Assembly: GCA_017513125.1 (NCBI GenBank)
Contig: JAFWDI010000019.1
Span: 26,006-90,005 of the forward strand
DNA length: 64,000 nt
Origin: Lachnospiraceae bacterium
GTDB taxonomy: Bacteria > Bacillota > Clostridia > Lachnospirales > Lachnospiraceae
Direction: 5' to 3'
Under the pieces are notes generated by a model. It saw nothing but the letters and a program-made list of their open reading frames with translations. It was not told where the DNA came from and did no database searches. Positions 17,967-27,360 of this stretch are shown in pieces. Within the stretch, counting starts at the first letter, position 1; every line of letters starts with the position of its first letter. Made by a program: the position numbers and the translations under genes.

Positions 17967-18005
17967 CATACTGTAACAGGCTTTTCGGCCTGAAAAGGAG
18001 GAACC

Positions 18006-19256
18006 ATGTCGGATATTTTTGCGGAGAGACGCACGAGATTTTATGAGCTGATGGAGGACCGCTCGGTCCTGATCCTGTTTACGGGCAGCGCCCCGCAGCG
18101 CAGCGGCGATCAGGATTACGCGTACACGCCGGACCGGAACACCTATTACCTGACGGGCGTCGACACGCCCCTTCTGGTGTTCTGCGCCTCGAAACTGGGC
18201 GGAAAGGTCACGGAGCAGTGGTTTATTCCGCGTCCCGAGAAGCGCCACGAGATCTTCTACGGGCACATGGAGACCGAGGAGGAGGCTTCGGAGCGTCTCG
18301 GCTGCCAGGCGTCCTATCATGACCGCTTCGAGCCGTTCCTGGACGGACTGTTCACCGCGAACCACATGGAGAAGGTCTGGCTGGATCTCGAGCGCCGCGC
18401 GCTTTCCGAGCCCTCCGGACAGGCGAACGTTCTGGCGCGCCGGCTGGCGAAGGCGCATCCCTACCTGCAGTTCGTGAACGCGGGCGCCGTGATCGGTGAC
18501 ATCCGCCGTGTAAAGGAGCCCGGCGAGCTCGACCTGATGCGGGAGGCCATCCGGATCACGGGGCTCGGCATTGAGAGCATCCTCGAGCACATGGGGCCCG
18601 GCGTGAACGAGCGCGAGATCCAGGCGTGGTTCGAGTTTACGATCAAGACGAACGGCGCCTCGGACAATGCCTTCGCCCCCATCGTCGCCGGCGGCGCGAA
18701 CAGCATCAGCCTCCACTACGGCACGAACAACTGCGATCTGGCGGACGGCGACCTGCTTCTGGTCGATCTGGGCGCGGAGTACGGTTATTACAACGGCGAC
18801 ATCACGCGCACGTTCCCCGTGAACGGAAAGTTCACCGAGGAACAGCGGTACTTCTATGAGACCGTGCTCGAGGCGCAGGCGGCGGTGATTCGCACCGTGA
18901 AGCCCGGGATGCACATCACCGAGACCACGAAGATCGCGCAGGAGACGATGTTCGAGCGCTGCAGGGCGCGCGGCATCGCAGAGAGCATGGATGACATGAA
19001 GCGGCTGCTGCCGCACGGCGTGAGCCACTATCTGGGACTCGACACGCACGATTCCGGCGAGCGCACCGAGCTTCAGCCCGGCATGGTAATCACGGTCGAG
19101 CCCGGCATCTATATTCCGGAACTCGGCATCGGCATCCGGATCGAGGACGACGTCGTGATCACGGAGGACGGCTGTGAAGTGCTGTCTCCGCAGATCATAA
19201 AGCAGCCCGACGAGATCGAGGCATACATGGCGGAGCATAACGTGTTTCTGAGATAA
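18006..19256 (+). CDS. Aminopeptidase P family Xaa-Pro peptidase (M24B)
   Basis: The 416-residue protein removes N-terminal residues from peptides with proline in second position. The N-terminal creatinase-type domain contains TGSAPQRSGDQDYAYTPDRN split in family style and YYLTGVD. The metal-binding residues of the pita-bread domain are visible: Asp in LLLVDLGAEYG, Asp in NGDITRTFPV, His in LPHGVSHYLGLD, Glu in ITVEPGIYIPE and Glu in RIEDDVVI. All five ligands are present, so it should be active with manganese. AAAAGGAGG lies 5 bases before ATG. Confidence 0.9.
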   Translation: MSDIFAERRTRFYELMEDRSVLILFTGSAPQRSGDQDYAYTPDRNTYYLTGVDTPLLVFCASKLGGKVTEQWFIPRPEKRHEIFYGHMETEEEASERLGCQASYHDRFEPFLDGLFTANHMEKVWLDLERRALSEPSGQANVLARRLAKAHPYLQFVNAGAVIGDIRRVKEPGELDLMREAIRITGLGIESILEHMGPGVNEREIQAWFEFTIKTNGASDNAFAPIVAGGANSISLHYGTNNCDLADGDLLLVDLGAEYGYYNGDITRTFPVNGKFTEEQRYFYETVLEAQAAVIRTVKPGMHITETTKIAQETMFERCRARGIAESMDDMKRLLPHGVSHYLGLDTHDSGERTELQPGMVITVEPGIYIPELGIGIRIEDDVVITEDGCEVLSPQIIKQPDEIEAYMAEHNVFLR

Positions 19257-19346
19257 GGAATCACAGAGATTCAGAAGAGGCGGGCCGGCATTGCCCGGCG
19301 CAGCCTCACGGCGGCCCCGTGCGGGGCGGAAAGAGGGAGTTTTACT

Positions 19347-20168
19347 ATGGCGGATTGTAATCACGACTGCGGAAGCTGCGGAGAGTCCTGCGGAGAGCGC
19401 ACGGCGCCCATGGACTTCAGTGTCCCGATGAACAGCAGCTCGGACGTAAAAAAGGTGATCGGCGTGGTCAGCGGAAAGGGCGGCGTAGGCAAAAGCCTCG
19501 TGACGTCGCTTCTGGCCATCGAGATGAGAAAGAAAGGACTGAAGACCGCGATCCTCGACGGCGACCTGACCGGTCCGTCGATCCCGCGGATCTTCGGCAT
19601 CCATGAAAAGGCAGCCGGGAACGCGTTCGGGATCCTTCCGAGCGAGAGCGCGGCGGGCACGAAGATCATGTCCGTAAATCTGATCCTGGATAATGAAACG
19701 GACGCCGTCATCTGGCGCGGCCCGGTCGTCGCCGGCGTCGTGAAGCAGTTCTGGACGGATGTCCAGTGGGGAGACGTGGACGTCATGCTCGTGGACATGC
19801 CCCCGGGGACCGGCGACGTTCCGCTGACGGTCTATCAGTCACTGCCGATCGACGGCATCGTCATCGTGGCTTCGCCGCAGGAGCTCGTCGGCATGATCGT
19901 GAGCAAGGCCGTGAACATGGCGAACGAGATGGATATCCCGGTTTTCGGCCTGGTCGAGAACATGGCTTATTACGAGTGCCCGGACTGCGGGAGGCGGCAT
20001 GAGATCTTCGGGAAGAGTCACCTCGCGGAGCTCGCGGAGAAGTTCTCGATCGGGCTGACCGCACAGATCCCGATCGATCCCGCGATGGCGGAGGCCTGCG
20101 ACGAGGGCAGACTGGAGGCGTTCGAAAACAGCTATCTGAGCGGGATGGCGGAGGAACTGGCGAAGTAA
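19347..20168 (+). CDS. Mrp/NBP35-family P-loop ATPase (iron-sulfur carrier)
   Basis: This 273-residue protein has the deviant Walker A SGKGGVGKSLVTSLL near residue 44, GDLTGPSIPRIFG near residue 72 and the Walker B region MLVDMPPGTGDVPL near residue 150. The N-terminus is Cys-rich (CNHDCGSCGESCGE), as in Nbp35-type Fe-S scaffold proteins, and a CPDC pair occurs near residue 211. It likely assembles or carries 4Fe-4S clusters to target enzymes. That fits an anaerobe with Fe-S proteins nearby. GAGGGAG precedes the ATG. Confidence 0.88.
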   Translation: MADCNHDCGSCGESCGERTAPMDFSVPMNSSSDVKKVIGVVSGKGGVGKSLVTSLLAIEMRKKGLKTAILDGDLTGPSIPRIFGIHEKAAGNAFGILPSESAAGTKIMSVNLILDNETDAVIWRGPVVAGVVKQFWTDVQWGDVDVMLVDMPPGTGDVPLTVYQSLPIDGIVIVASPQELVGMIVSKAVNMANEMDIPVFGLVENMAYYECPDCGRRHEIFGKSHLAELAEKFSIGLTAQIPIDPAMAEACDEGRLEAFENSYLSGMAEELAK

Positions 20169-20206
20169 GCAGATTCTTCGCGAACGAAAACAGAACAGAT
20201 GTGAAG

Positions 20207-20234
20207 AAGCCGGCTTCGTGCCGGCTTTCTTTTG
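20207..20234 (+). terminator. Rho-independent terminator after the Mrp gene
   Basis: AAGCCGGC (20207-20214) and GCCGGCTT (20220-20227) form an 8-bp stem with a 5-base loop, followed by TCTTTTG. Confidence 0.8.
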
Positions 20235-20411
20235 TCCTTTTCCGGGTTTGGAGAGGTCAGATGATTGTAAGGATGGGAATTCGTATAGTAAAATATATTT
20301 GCAGGATTATATTGGCGGGCAAGAGTACGGCACGTCGGTCAATAAGGCCGAGGCCTCGCTCTGTCGCCGGAGTTCTTTCTGTGAAAGCTGTTTTATCAGG
20401 AGGATGAGATC

Positions 20412-21437
20412 ATGGCCGGGACTGCCGCTGAAAACCTTTATTATTACTACCGGCAGCTGTCCGCTGCCGACCGCGCCGTGTACACGCAGCTGCTCACGGG
20501 TCTGAAGGCGATGCAGACAGGCATCGCCTGTTCCTGCAGCGGTTTCGACGCTATGAAGCGGGCCGTGGACCTCGTGCTGGCGGATCACCCGGAGATCTTC
20601 TGGTTCGGCGGCTCCGGGAAGATGACGCAGCAGGGGTCCAGGTTCAGTTTTCAGCCGGAGTATACGGTGAACCAGGCAGCGAAGGCTGCGCGGGAAAAGA
20701 AGATCGGGCAGGCAGTCTCGGGATTTGTCCGAAGTGCCGCATCCTGCCGGTCGGACGCGGAGCGCCTGGAAAAGGCATATACCTGGCTGGTCGAGACGAC
20801 GGTGTATGACGCAGCGGCGCCGGATAACCAGAACATCTGCAGCGTTTTTCTGAATCACAGGAGCGTCTGCGCCGGATACGCAAAATCCCTGCAGTACTTG
20901 CTGCAGCAGATGGGGATGGAGTGCCTGTACGTTTCCGGGACCGCGGCGAACAGAGGCGCGCACGCCTGGAATATCGTCCGTCTGGACGGGAAATATTATC
21001 ACACGGACGTGACGTTCGGGGACCGCACTTTTTCCAGCGGTACGCCCCGGGGGAACGGCCTTCCGAAGGAGCTGGAGCCGGAATACGCGTACCTTTGCAT
21101 GAGCGACGGGGAGGCGTTCCGCGACCGCCGGATGAATGTCCCGGCCGGCATGAAGGTTCCGGCCTGTCCGTCGGAGGATATGTCCTGGTATCGCCGGAAC
21201 GGGCTGCTTTTCAGCGGCGCGGGCGAGGCCTGGCAGGCGATCGCGCGATCGCTGGCGCGCGGGCAGACCTGCTTTTGCTGCCAGTTCACGTCGCAGGCAG
21301 CTTATGACGTTTTCCTGCGGGATATCGGGAACGGAAAGTTCGCGAAGCTGGCCATCGAGAAGCTGCGCCTTCGCAGCGTTTCGACCAGCACCAGTTCGGA
21401 ACCGACGCTGCGGTACGCGGTGGGGTGGCTGGTGTAG
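20412..21437 (+). CDS. Transglutaminase-fold protein
   Basis: This 341-residue protein has the papain-like transglutaminase triad arrangement in its middle: Cys in SVCAGYAKSLQYLLQQ (about residue 156), His in GAHAWNIVRLDGKYYH (about residue 182) and Asp in DVTFGD (about residue 199). Bacterial members are usually proteases or peptidoglycan-associated hydrolases rather than cross-linkers. No clear signal peptide is present, so the protein may be cytoplasmic. A CAGGAGGATGAGATC site precedes ATG. It is bounded by terminators on both sides and so is probably not part of the following operon. Confidence 0.75.
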   Translation: MAGTAAENLYYYYRQLSAADRAVYTQLLTGLKAMQTGIACSCSGFDAMKRAVDLVLADHPEIFWFGGSGKMTQQGSRFSFQPEYTVNQAAKAAREKKIGQAVSGFVRSAASCRSDAERLEKAYTWLVETTVYDAAAPDNQNICSVFLNHRSVCAGYAKSLQYLLQQMGMECLYVSGTAANRGAHAWNIVRLDGKYYHTDVTFGDRTFSSGTPRGNGLPKELEPEYAYLCMSDGEAFRDRRMNVPAGMKVPACPSEDMSWYRRNGLLFSGAGEAWQAIARSLARGQTCFCCQFTSQAAYDVFLRDIGNGKFAKLAIEKLRLRSVSTSTSSEPTLRYAVGWLV

Positions 21438-21462
21438 TGTGAGAGAAATGATGATGTGAGGA

Positions 21463-21493
21463 AAAACGGGGCTCTGTGAGTCCCGTTTTCTGT
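21463..21493 (+). terminator. Terminator after the transglutaminase-fold gene
   Basis: AAAACGGG (21463-21470) and CCCGTTTT (21482-21489) form a stem with an 11-base loop, followed by CTGTTG. The A/T-rich base makes it possibly bidirectional. Confidence 0.7.
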
Positions 21494-21521
21494 TGTAGGA
21501 GGGACAAAAAACTGTTAAAAT
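21493..21521 (+). promoter_or_regulatory. Predicted promoter of the vWA/tubulin-like operon
   Basis: TTGTAG (21493-21498) and TAAAAT (21516-21521) have 17-base spacing. A leader of about 75 bases follows, with three ATACA-type direct repeats at 21524-21548 that could be a regulator site. Confidence 0.6.
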
Positions 21522-21601
21522 AGATACAAATCGCATACAAAAAACATACCTTTCAGACAGAAAGGCTCACGATATCCAGTAGAAGAAAGGATCAGGAACA
21601 G

Positions 21602-23830
21602 ATGTTTGGCATCAAAGGCACTGCATCACGGAGGAGTTGGACAGGTTTAGTGCGCAGGGGGCTGAGCGTCTTTTTTTGCGCGCTTCTTTTCTGTCTGACA
21701 TTCCTCCCTCATTTTTCCCATGCCGCATCGAACGAGCCCACGCGGGTGATCAACGTCGTTTACGATGATTCCGGAAGCATGTATGTGGATGATAATAATC
21801 ATCCTCTCGACACCTGGCGTCAGGCTCATTACGCGCTTGAGGTGTTCGCCGCCATGCTCGGCCAGAACGACACGATGAATGTGTATGCCATGGGCCAGTT
21901 TGATTCCCAGGTGCGAAACAGCGCGGATCCGCTGCTTACGCTCCACGGCAGCGACGGTGCGGCAGCAAATGCCGGCAAAGTCCATGATCTGCGGTTCAAT
22001 GACAACGGAACACCGTTTAACGCGGTCAGAGAGGCATATGACGATCTGGCGGCGGTGTCCGCGGATGAGCGATGGCTGGTCGTTCTGACCGACGGTGAAT
22101 TGTGTGACGGTGTTGATCCGCAGGGTTATCAGATCGTTATCGATCCGGCCGAAGTAAACGGCCTGTTCGCGGCGAAGGCTCCCGGCATTTCCGTGATGTA
22201 TCTGGGCATGGGAGTATTGGCACAGGGTTTTGCCGCGAACCTTAATAATGATCCGGAGAATGACATTTTTATTGAGACCGCGCCGGGCAATGCCGATATC
22301 CTGAACAAGATCACCGGTATCGCCACACGGATCTTTAATTCCAACAGCTTTTCGGTACCCGCATCTTCCGCATCGTTTTCGGTCGATATCCCCATGAGCG
22401 AGATGATCGTGTTCGCGCAGGGCGAGAATGTCCGAATCGACGGTCTGGAGCATACGGGTGCGGACGGCAGCGAGCCGTTTGAGGGATCGTCCGTGGAAGT
22501 GCGCTGGAGCGATCTGGATAACCCTCGCTACAGCAGTTTTACATATCAGGAAGACCGGTCCCTTCAGGGGCGTCTGGCCACGTTTACCGGGGCCCTTCCT
22601 TCAGGTGATTACTCGCTCGATATCGCCGGCGACGTGGCGACCATCGAGGTGTTCTATAAGCCGGATATCGACATTGCCGCCTATCTGATCGACGCGGACG
22701 GCCATGAAGTTACGGATCTTTCCAATCTCGAGGCGGGCGACTACACGATCCGGTTCGGTTTCGTAAGGACTGGAACGAATGAGCGGGTGCCGGCTTCGGG
22801 GCTGCTCGGCGACGTGGATTATAATGCGGCCGTATCCATAAACGGAAACACGCAGGAAGTCCGCAGCGGAGATCAGATCACGATCGAAGAGGGCGGCCTG
22901 CTGATCGAAGCCGAGGCGCATTTCCTCGAATACAACACGGTCGCCACGACGCTGGATTACAGGGTCTACGCCAATAAAGACGTTACCTTCAACGTTCGAA
23001 ACGATCGGGAGTTCCAGGTCGGCATGACCGGCTTCCGGGAGGGCGAATATCTCGAGATCGAAGCGCTGATCGACGGCCGGCCCCCGACGCCCGAGCAGTG
23101 GGCACAGATGGGCGTGCCCGAGATCGGAATGACGGATGACGGGGACAGGAATATCATTGAACGCATCTTCCGCCCGCTTCCCGACGGTTTCACTATCGAG
23201 AAAACGGATGAGCCCGGCATCTATCGCGTATACCCGGTGCTGGAAGACGGAAGGCCGTCCTTCGGAACCTATGACGATACCGATTTCTCCCTGAATTTCA
23301 CCCAGACGTTCGACAGCGGCGAGAGCTGGAGAGGAGATTTTGACAGTACCGCCCATATCCATGACGGCAGATTTATTCTCTGGCGCCTGGTCCCGCTGTG
23401 GATCCTGCTGGCCATCATCGCGATCCTGGTCGGATACCTTCCTTTCGTGAAGTGCTACCTGCCGAGAAACCTGAAGAGGAGGCCGGAAAGCAAGGGCAGA
23501 TGTGCCACGCCGGGAGTGGCTCCGGTGAAAGGAAAAGGCAGGTTTGAGAAAAATCTGGCCTCCACCATCATTCCTTACCGGCCTCAGACCGGAACGATCC
23601 GATATGTTCCGCAAGGCGTGTCGGGCGCCCCGATCCTGAAAGTGAGGGCGATCCGCGGGAATATGATGACGATCATGAACCTGAAATCGTTTGTGAATAA
23701 GGCAGTTACTTTCGACGGCACCAGTGTCCGGAAGGATGATAAATCCCTGAATATACCGGCATCTGTCCGCATCCAGTATAAAGCCAAGACCTGGACATAT
23801 ACCTGTTACCCGAATGTTGACAGTAAGTAA
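21602..23830 (+). CDS. Exported, membrane-anchored vWA-domain protein
   Basis: The 742-residue protein begins with a basic region and a long hydrophobic segment (about residues 21-38) ending in HFSHAAS, a likely signal-peptidase site. The von Willebrand A domain follows at about 46-245. Its MIDAS metal site has DDSGSM (55-60), the Thr in NGTPFNAV and Asp in VLTDGELCDG, so metal-dependent ligand binding is likely intact. Beta-rich extracytoplasmic domains fill the middle. A membrane helix (WRLVPLWILLAIIAILVGYL) near residues 590-612 leads to a cytoplasmic tail of about 130 residues. It is the first gene of the operon and precedes the tubulin-like gene by 52 bases. The likely role is an outward sensor or adhesion module. 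Confidence 0.85.
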   Translation: MFGIKGTASRRSWTGLVRRGLSVFFCALLFCLTFLPHFSHAASNEPTRVINVVYDDSGSMYVDDNNHPLDTWRQAHYALEVFAAMLGQNDTMNVYAMGQFDSQVRNSADPLLTLHGSDGAAANAGKVHDLRFNDNGTPFNAVREAYDDLAAVSADERWLVVLTDGELCDGVDPQGYQIVIDPAEVNGLFAAKAPGISVMYLGMGVLAQGFAANLNNDPENDIFIETAPGNADILNKITGIATRIFNSNSFSVPASSASFSVDIPMSEMIVFAQGENVRIDGLEHTGADGSEPFEGSSVEVRWSDLDNPRYSSFTYQEDRSLQGRLATFTGALPSGDYSLDIAGDVATIEVFYKPDIDIAAYLIDADGHEVTDLSNLEAGDYTIRFGFVRTGTNERVPASGLLGDVDYNAAVSINGNTQEVRSGDQITIEEGGLLIEAEAHFLEYNTVATTLDYRVYANKDVTFNVRNDREFQVGMTGFREGEYLEIEALIDGRPPTPEQWAQMGVPEIGMTDDGDRNIIERIFRPLPDGFTIEKTDEPGIYRVYPVLEDGRPSFGTYDDTDFSLNFTQTFDSGESWRGDFDSTAHIHDGRFILWRLVPLWILLAIIAILVGYLPFVKCYLPRNLKRRPESKGRCATPGVAPVKGKGRFEKNLASTIIPYRPQTGTIRYVPQGVSGAPILKVRAIRGNMMTIMNLKSFVNKAVTFDGTSVRKDDKSLNIPASVRIQYKAKTWTYTCYPNVDSK

Positions 23831-23882
23831 GCAAGCATCGTTTTTAACATAGTGTTTTTTAACAAATATCGGAGGAATGAAC

Positions 23883-26800
23883 ATGAACGCACCTACTTTA
23901 TTAGTCGGACTCGGCGGAACCGGCTGCAAGATCATCTCGAAAGTATCCGGGCTGGTGACCGGTGATCAGAGAGATAATATCTCGTTTGTCGGCTTCGACA
24001 CGGACATTAATGAGCTGCGCGTGATTCAGGAGCAGCATCCTTTTGTCAAAGTCGTGCAGACCTCGACCAGGCAGACGGTGGGCGAATACCTGAATAAAGA
24101 CACTCATGCCAGGGACAGCTGGTTCCCGGTAAACGCCAGCCTGAACTCGAAAGTCCTCTCGGAGGGCGCCGGCCAGGTGCGGTCGATCTCCAGACTGGCG
24201 CTGGAGACCGTCATCCGCGCAGGTAAGATGGAGCCCCTGCACGAGGCGATTCAGGACCTCTATAAAGTCGAAGAGGATAAGGTAGAGCAGGCGCTTCGCG
24301 TTGTGATCGTCAGTTCGCTGGCGGGCGGTACCGGTTCGGGACTGATCCTTCCGATCGCCCTGTATATCCGGAATTACCTGGCGACGCATTACCGCCAGAG
24401 CGCGAACATCACCAGAGGCTTCTTCATTCTTCCCGAGGTGTTCTATGAAGTGATTCCCGGAACGGCGGAAAGAAACAACCTCCGGGCCAACGCCTATGCG
24501 ACCCTCCGTGAGCTGGACGCGTTCCTGATGAAGGGCGATAAAACGCTCCCGCCCAAATATGAGAATACGGTCAGGATCGAATTCCCCAGAGTGGCTTCCG
24601 AAGGCTATGAGGAATACGATGTCCGTCCGTACGACTTCTGCTTCCTGTTTGACGCGCAGAACGCCGAGGGCGGCAAACTGAATTCCTTCGACCAGTATCT
24701 GGACCATGCGGCCAACTGCATCTACGCGCAGTCCATCGGCCCGATGAACAAGCGCAGCAATTCCTCGGAAGACAACACGATCCGGAAGCTCGCGAAAGAG
24801 CGCGGCAGAAACCGCTATGCCGGCGCCGGCGCTTCCATGCTGATCTATCCGTACGAGGATATCCGGAAGCTCCTGGCTCTGACCTGGGCGAAGCAGTGCA
24901 TCTCCGAACAGTGGCTGTATATCGATGAGTTATATAAAGAGTCGCTCGAAGAGAATAAGGAGAAGCAGGAAGAGGGACTCAGCGTCAAGGAAGTGCCGCT
25001 GAGCACGTACTATGCCGCGCAGGTCGAATCCGATAAGGATATCGAAGGGAAATCGTTTGCGAAGGCGATCTATAACGCTTCCGGAAGATATAAGAACGGA
25101 GTCTCCCGTATCGGAAACAAATGGCAGGAGTATGTCGAGGGCGTCCTGGCGAAGATCGCCTCCGACCTCGCGAAAAGCGCTACGGACTCGAGTGAAAAGG
25201 GCGAAGAGGCCGCCGGTCTGGTCAATGCCCTGGAAAATGACTGGGAGGGCTTCGTCGAGGCATATAACGCGATGGATGAGTACCGCTGGATGTCCCAGAG
25301 CGACACCGAGACCATCGCGCCGAATATTGCCAATGCGATGTACAGCAAAAAGATCAAGCTGGATACCAGCGCGGATTATAAGCTCGAGACCTATCTCGTG
25401 GACGATGACAAGAACTTCCTGCATCCGAACGCGATCCGCTTCCTCCTGATCAAGATTCTGGATCTCATGAAGAAACACAGGATCACGGTCGAACAGCAGA
25501 AGCTGGAGAGCAAGGACTTCCTGGACAACTTCGATAAGATCTTCGACGATGCGAAAACGGAAGACGTCGTGGAGACCGTCGATGACCTGACTGACCGCAA
25601 GGTCTCCTTCATCAAAAAGCTGACGAAGCGTCCGACCAGCGAGCAGGAGGCCATGAAGAGAAAGTTCCGGACCTATCTGGAAACGGTCGAGAACTATCAG
25701 ATCCAGAGCGTGCAGTCCGAGGTCCTCGGAAAGGGTATCAGCTATATCGATAACCTGATCAAGGCGTTCGAGAGCTTCTTCAACACGCTGGACAGCAAGA
25801 TCGATTCTCTGGACGGATCGATCAGAGACATTTATAAGCGCTATTCGACCAGCAAGGGCACCACGGTCCGCTACGTCTGCGCATCCGACAAGTGCCTGGA
25901 CCGGATCTGCAAGGTCTTCTCTTATAAGGGCGGAACGATCACGATCGATAAGGATCTCGCGAAAGAGATCTATGTGAGAACACTGGAGTATTCGGTCGAA
26001 AAGGAAAAGCCGAAAGCCAGCCGGTATTTCGGCGGCCTGTTCGACGAAGGCATCATCGGTTATTTCGAGAATTCGGTCATGCATAATCATGCGCTCGATC
26101 TGGACGTCGACGTGATCACCGCGATCGAGAAGGAGGCGAAGTACTTAAGACTGTATGAGGATGACGACGACGCCGTCAGGCTCACCGAGCAGTACGTCAA
26201 AAAGACGATCTCGGATACCAGAAATTTGTCCTGCCCGTTCATCGAGAGTCCTCTCGGCGAGCCCCGGGACGCGATCCCCGCATGCACGTTTAATGACGAG
26301 ATGGTTCCCGCAAAAGGCGATGAGTCGCCCCGTGCGCAGCTCATCAGGAGGGAACTGATGAATTACGGCGGTTCTCCGGATAAGGACATTCCGAAGAACA
26401 TGATCATGTATTATCAGTCCTTCTACGGCCTGCGCGCGAACGACCTGAGCAAGTTCGCTCCGCCGGAGCGCTCCGCGACTTACAGCCGTACCGGAGGCGA
26501 GTACTTCAAATCGTATTTCGAGCTGGTTAAGGGCATCCATCCGAAAGCGGAGATCAGTAAGGAGATCAGCCCGCATATCGATCGCTGGTGGCATTTGGTC
26601 TCGAAGTGCCCGGATCTGGATGAGGCGAATCACAAGAAGCAGGAGTATGACATCTATGCCGCGTTCTTCTGGGCGATCATGAAGAAGCTGATCTATCGCA
26701 CGGAAGAGGGATCGGAAATGATCTATAAGCTACTGAACGAACGTCTGGGAATCGACGACGACTCCCTGATCGTTTCGAACGGCACGCCCTGCGACAAATT

Positions 26801-27329
26801 CTATGAGATCCTCGACGCGATCGCCATCTATCCGGAGCTGACGGCGAAGATCATGCGTGACGTCGAAGATGAGACCAGGGAAGACCTGAACGAAGGCAAG
26901 GAGATCGAGGACGGTCTTCTGATGAAGTACCTTAACGATTACCGGGTGGAAGAGCCGGGCGTCGGCAAGGATAAGGATGTCTCCGAGAGCATTTTCGACA
27001 TTCCCATGCTGATGAAGAAATCCGCGACGCCGGAGATCTACTATGAAGAGGACGTCCTGTCGATCCTGAGAACGGAGCTGGCCGAGATCAGGAGATATCT
27101 GCTGACTCTCCTGAGTGTCGGTGAACTTCCCGAAGTGATGGGATCGATCATTAAAGATCAGTTTGACAAGCATCTGGCGGCAGTTGAAAAAGAGAGCGAG
27201 ATCCACCGCAAGATCTACAGCGAGCCGCTGTTCAAGAAGACCTGCGACATTATCATCAACGCCCTGAAGGAACTGGGGCTGAAGGATGATGCGGACGCAT
27301 ACCGTAAGAAGGTGGATGCTTTAAAGTAA
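23883..27329 (+). CDS. Giant FtsZ/tubulin-like protein
   Basis: The 1148-residue protein opens with TLLVGLGGTGCKII, the first nucleotide loop of the tubulin/FtsZ fold. At residues 148-153 it has GGTGSG, the tubulin signature T4 loop that binds GTP phosphates. The layout matches the 'tubulin-like' FtsZ-related proteins predicted to remodel membranes, not classical FtsZ (about 380 residues). The remaining 850 residues are charged and mostly helical with likely coiled coils, and no known domain stands out. I chose ATG at 23883 because GGAGGA ends 6 bases before it; the ATG at 23877 abuts that site. The next gene follows after 31 bases. Polymerisation by GTP is inferred from family. Confidence 0.82.
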   Translation: MNAPTLLVGLGGTGCKIISKVSGLVTGDQRDNISFVGFDTDINELRVIQEQHPFVKVVQTSTRQTVGEYLNKDTHARDSWFPVNASLNSKVLSEGAGQVRSISRLALETVIRAGKMEPLHEAIQDLYKVEEDKVEQALRVVIVSSLAGGTGSGLILPIALYIRNYLATHYRQSANITRGFFILPEVFYEVIPGTAERNNLRANAYATLRELDAFLMKGDKTLPPKYENTVRIEFPRVASEGYEEYDVRPYDFCFLFDAQNAEGGKLNSFDQYLDHAANCIYAQSIGPMNKRSNSSEDNTIRKLAKERGRNRYAGAGASMLIYPYEDIRKLLALTWAKQCISEQWLYIDELYKESLEENKEKQEEGLSVKEVPLSTYYAAQVESDKDIEGKSFAKAIYNASGRYKNGVSRIGNKWQEYVEGVLAKIASDLAKSATDSSEKGEEAAGLVNALENDWEGFVEAYNAMDEYRWMSQSDTETIAPNIANAMYSKKIKLDTSADYKLETYLVDDDKNFLHPNAIRFLLIKILDLMKKHRITVEQQKLESKDFLDNFDKIFDDAKTEDVVETVDDLTDRKVSFIKKLTKRPTSEQEAMKRKFRTYLETVENYQIQSVQSEVLGKGISYIDNLIKAFESFFNTLDSKIDSLDGSIRDIYKRYSTSKGTTVRYVCASDKCLDRICKVFSYKGGTITIDKDLAKEIYVRTLEYSVEKEKPKASRYFGGLFDEGIIGYFENSVMHNHALDLDVDVITAIEKEAKYLRLYEDDDDAVRLTEQYVKKTISDTRNLSCPFIESPLGEPRDAIPACTFNDEMVPAKGDESPRAQLIRRELMNYGGSPDKDIPKNMIMYYQSFYGLRANDLSKFAPPERSATYSRTGGEYFKSYFELVKGIHPKAEISKEISPHIDRWWHLVSKCPDLDEANHKKQEYDIYAAFFWAIMKKLIYRTEEGSEMIYKLLNERLGIDDDSLIVSNGTPCDKFYEILDAIAIYPELTAKIMRDVEDETREDLNEGKEIEDGLLMKYLNDYRVEEPGVGKDKDVSESIFDIPMLMKKSATPEIYYEEDVLSILRTELAEIRRYLLTLLSVGELPEVMGSIIKDQFDKHLAAVEKESEIHRKIYSEPLFKKTCDIIINALKELGLKDDADAYRKKVDALK

Positions 27330-27360
27330 TGCCGGGAAAGCTTTTTTGACGGGAGTTCCG

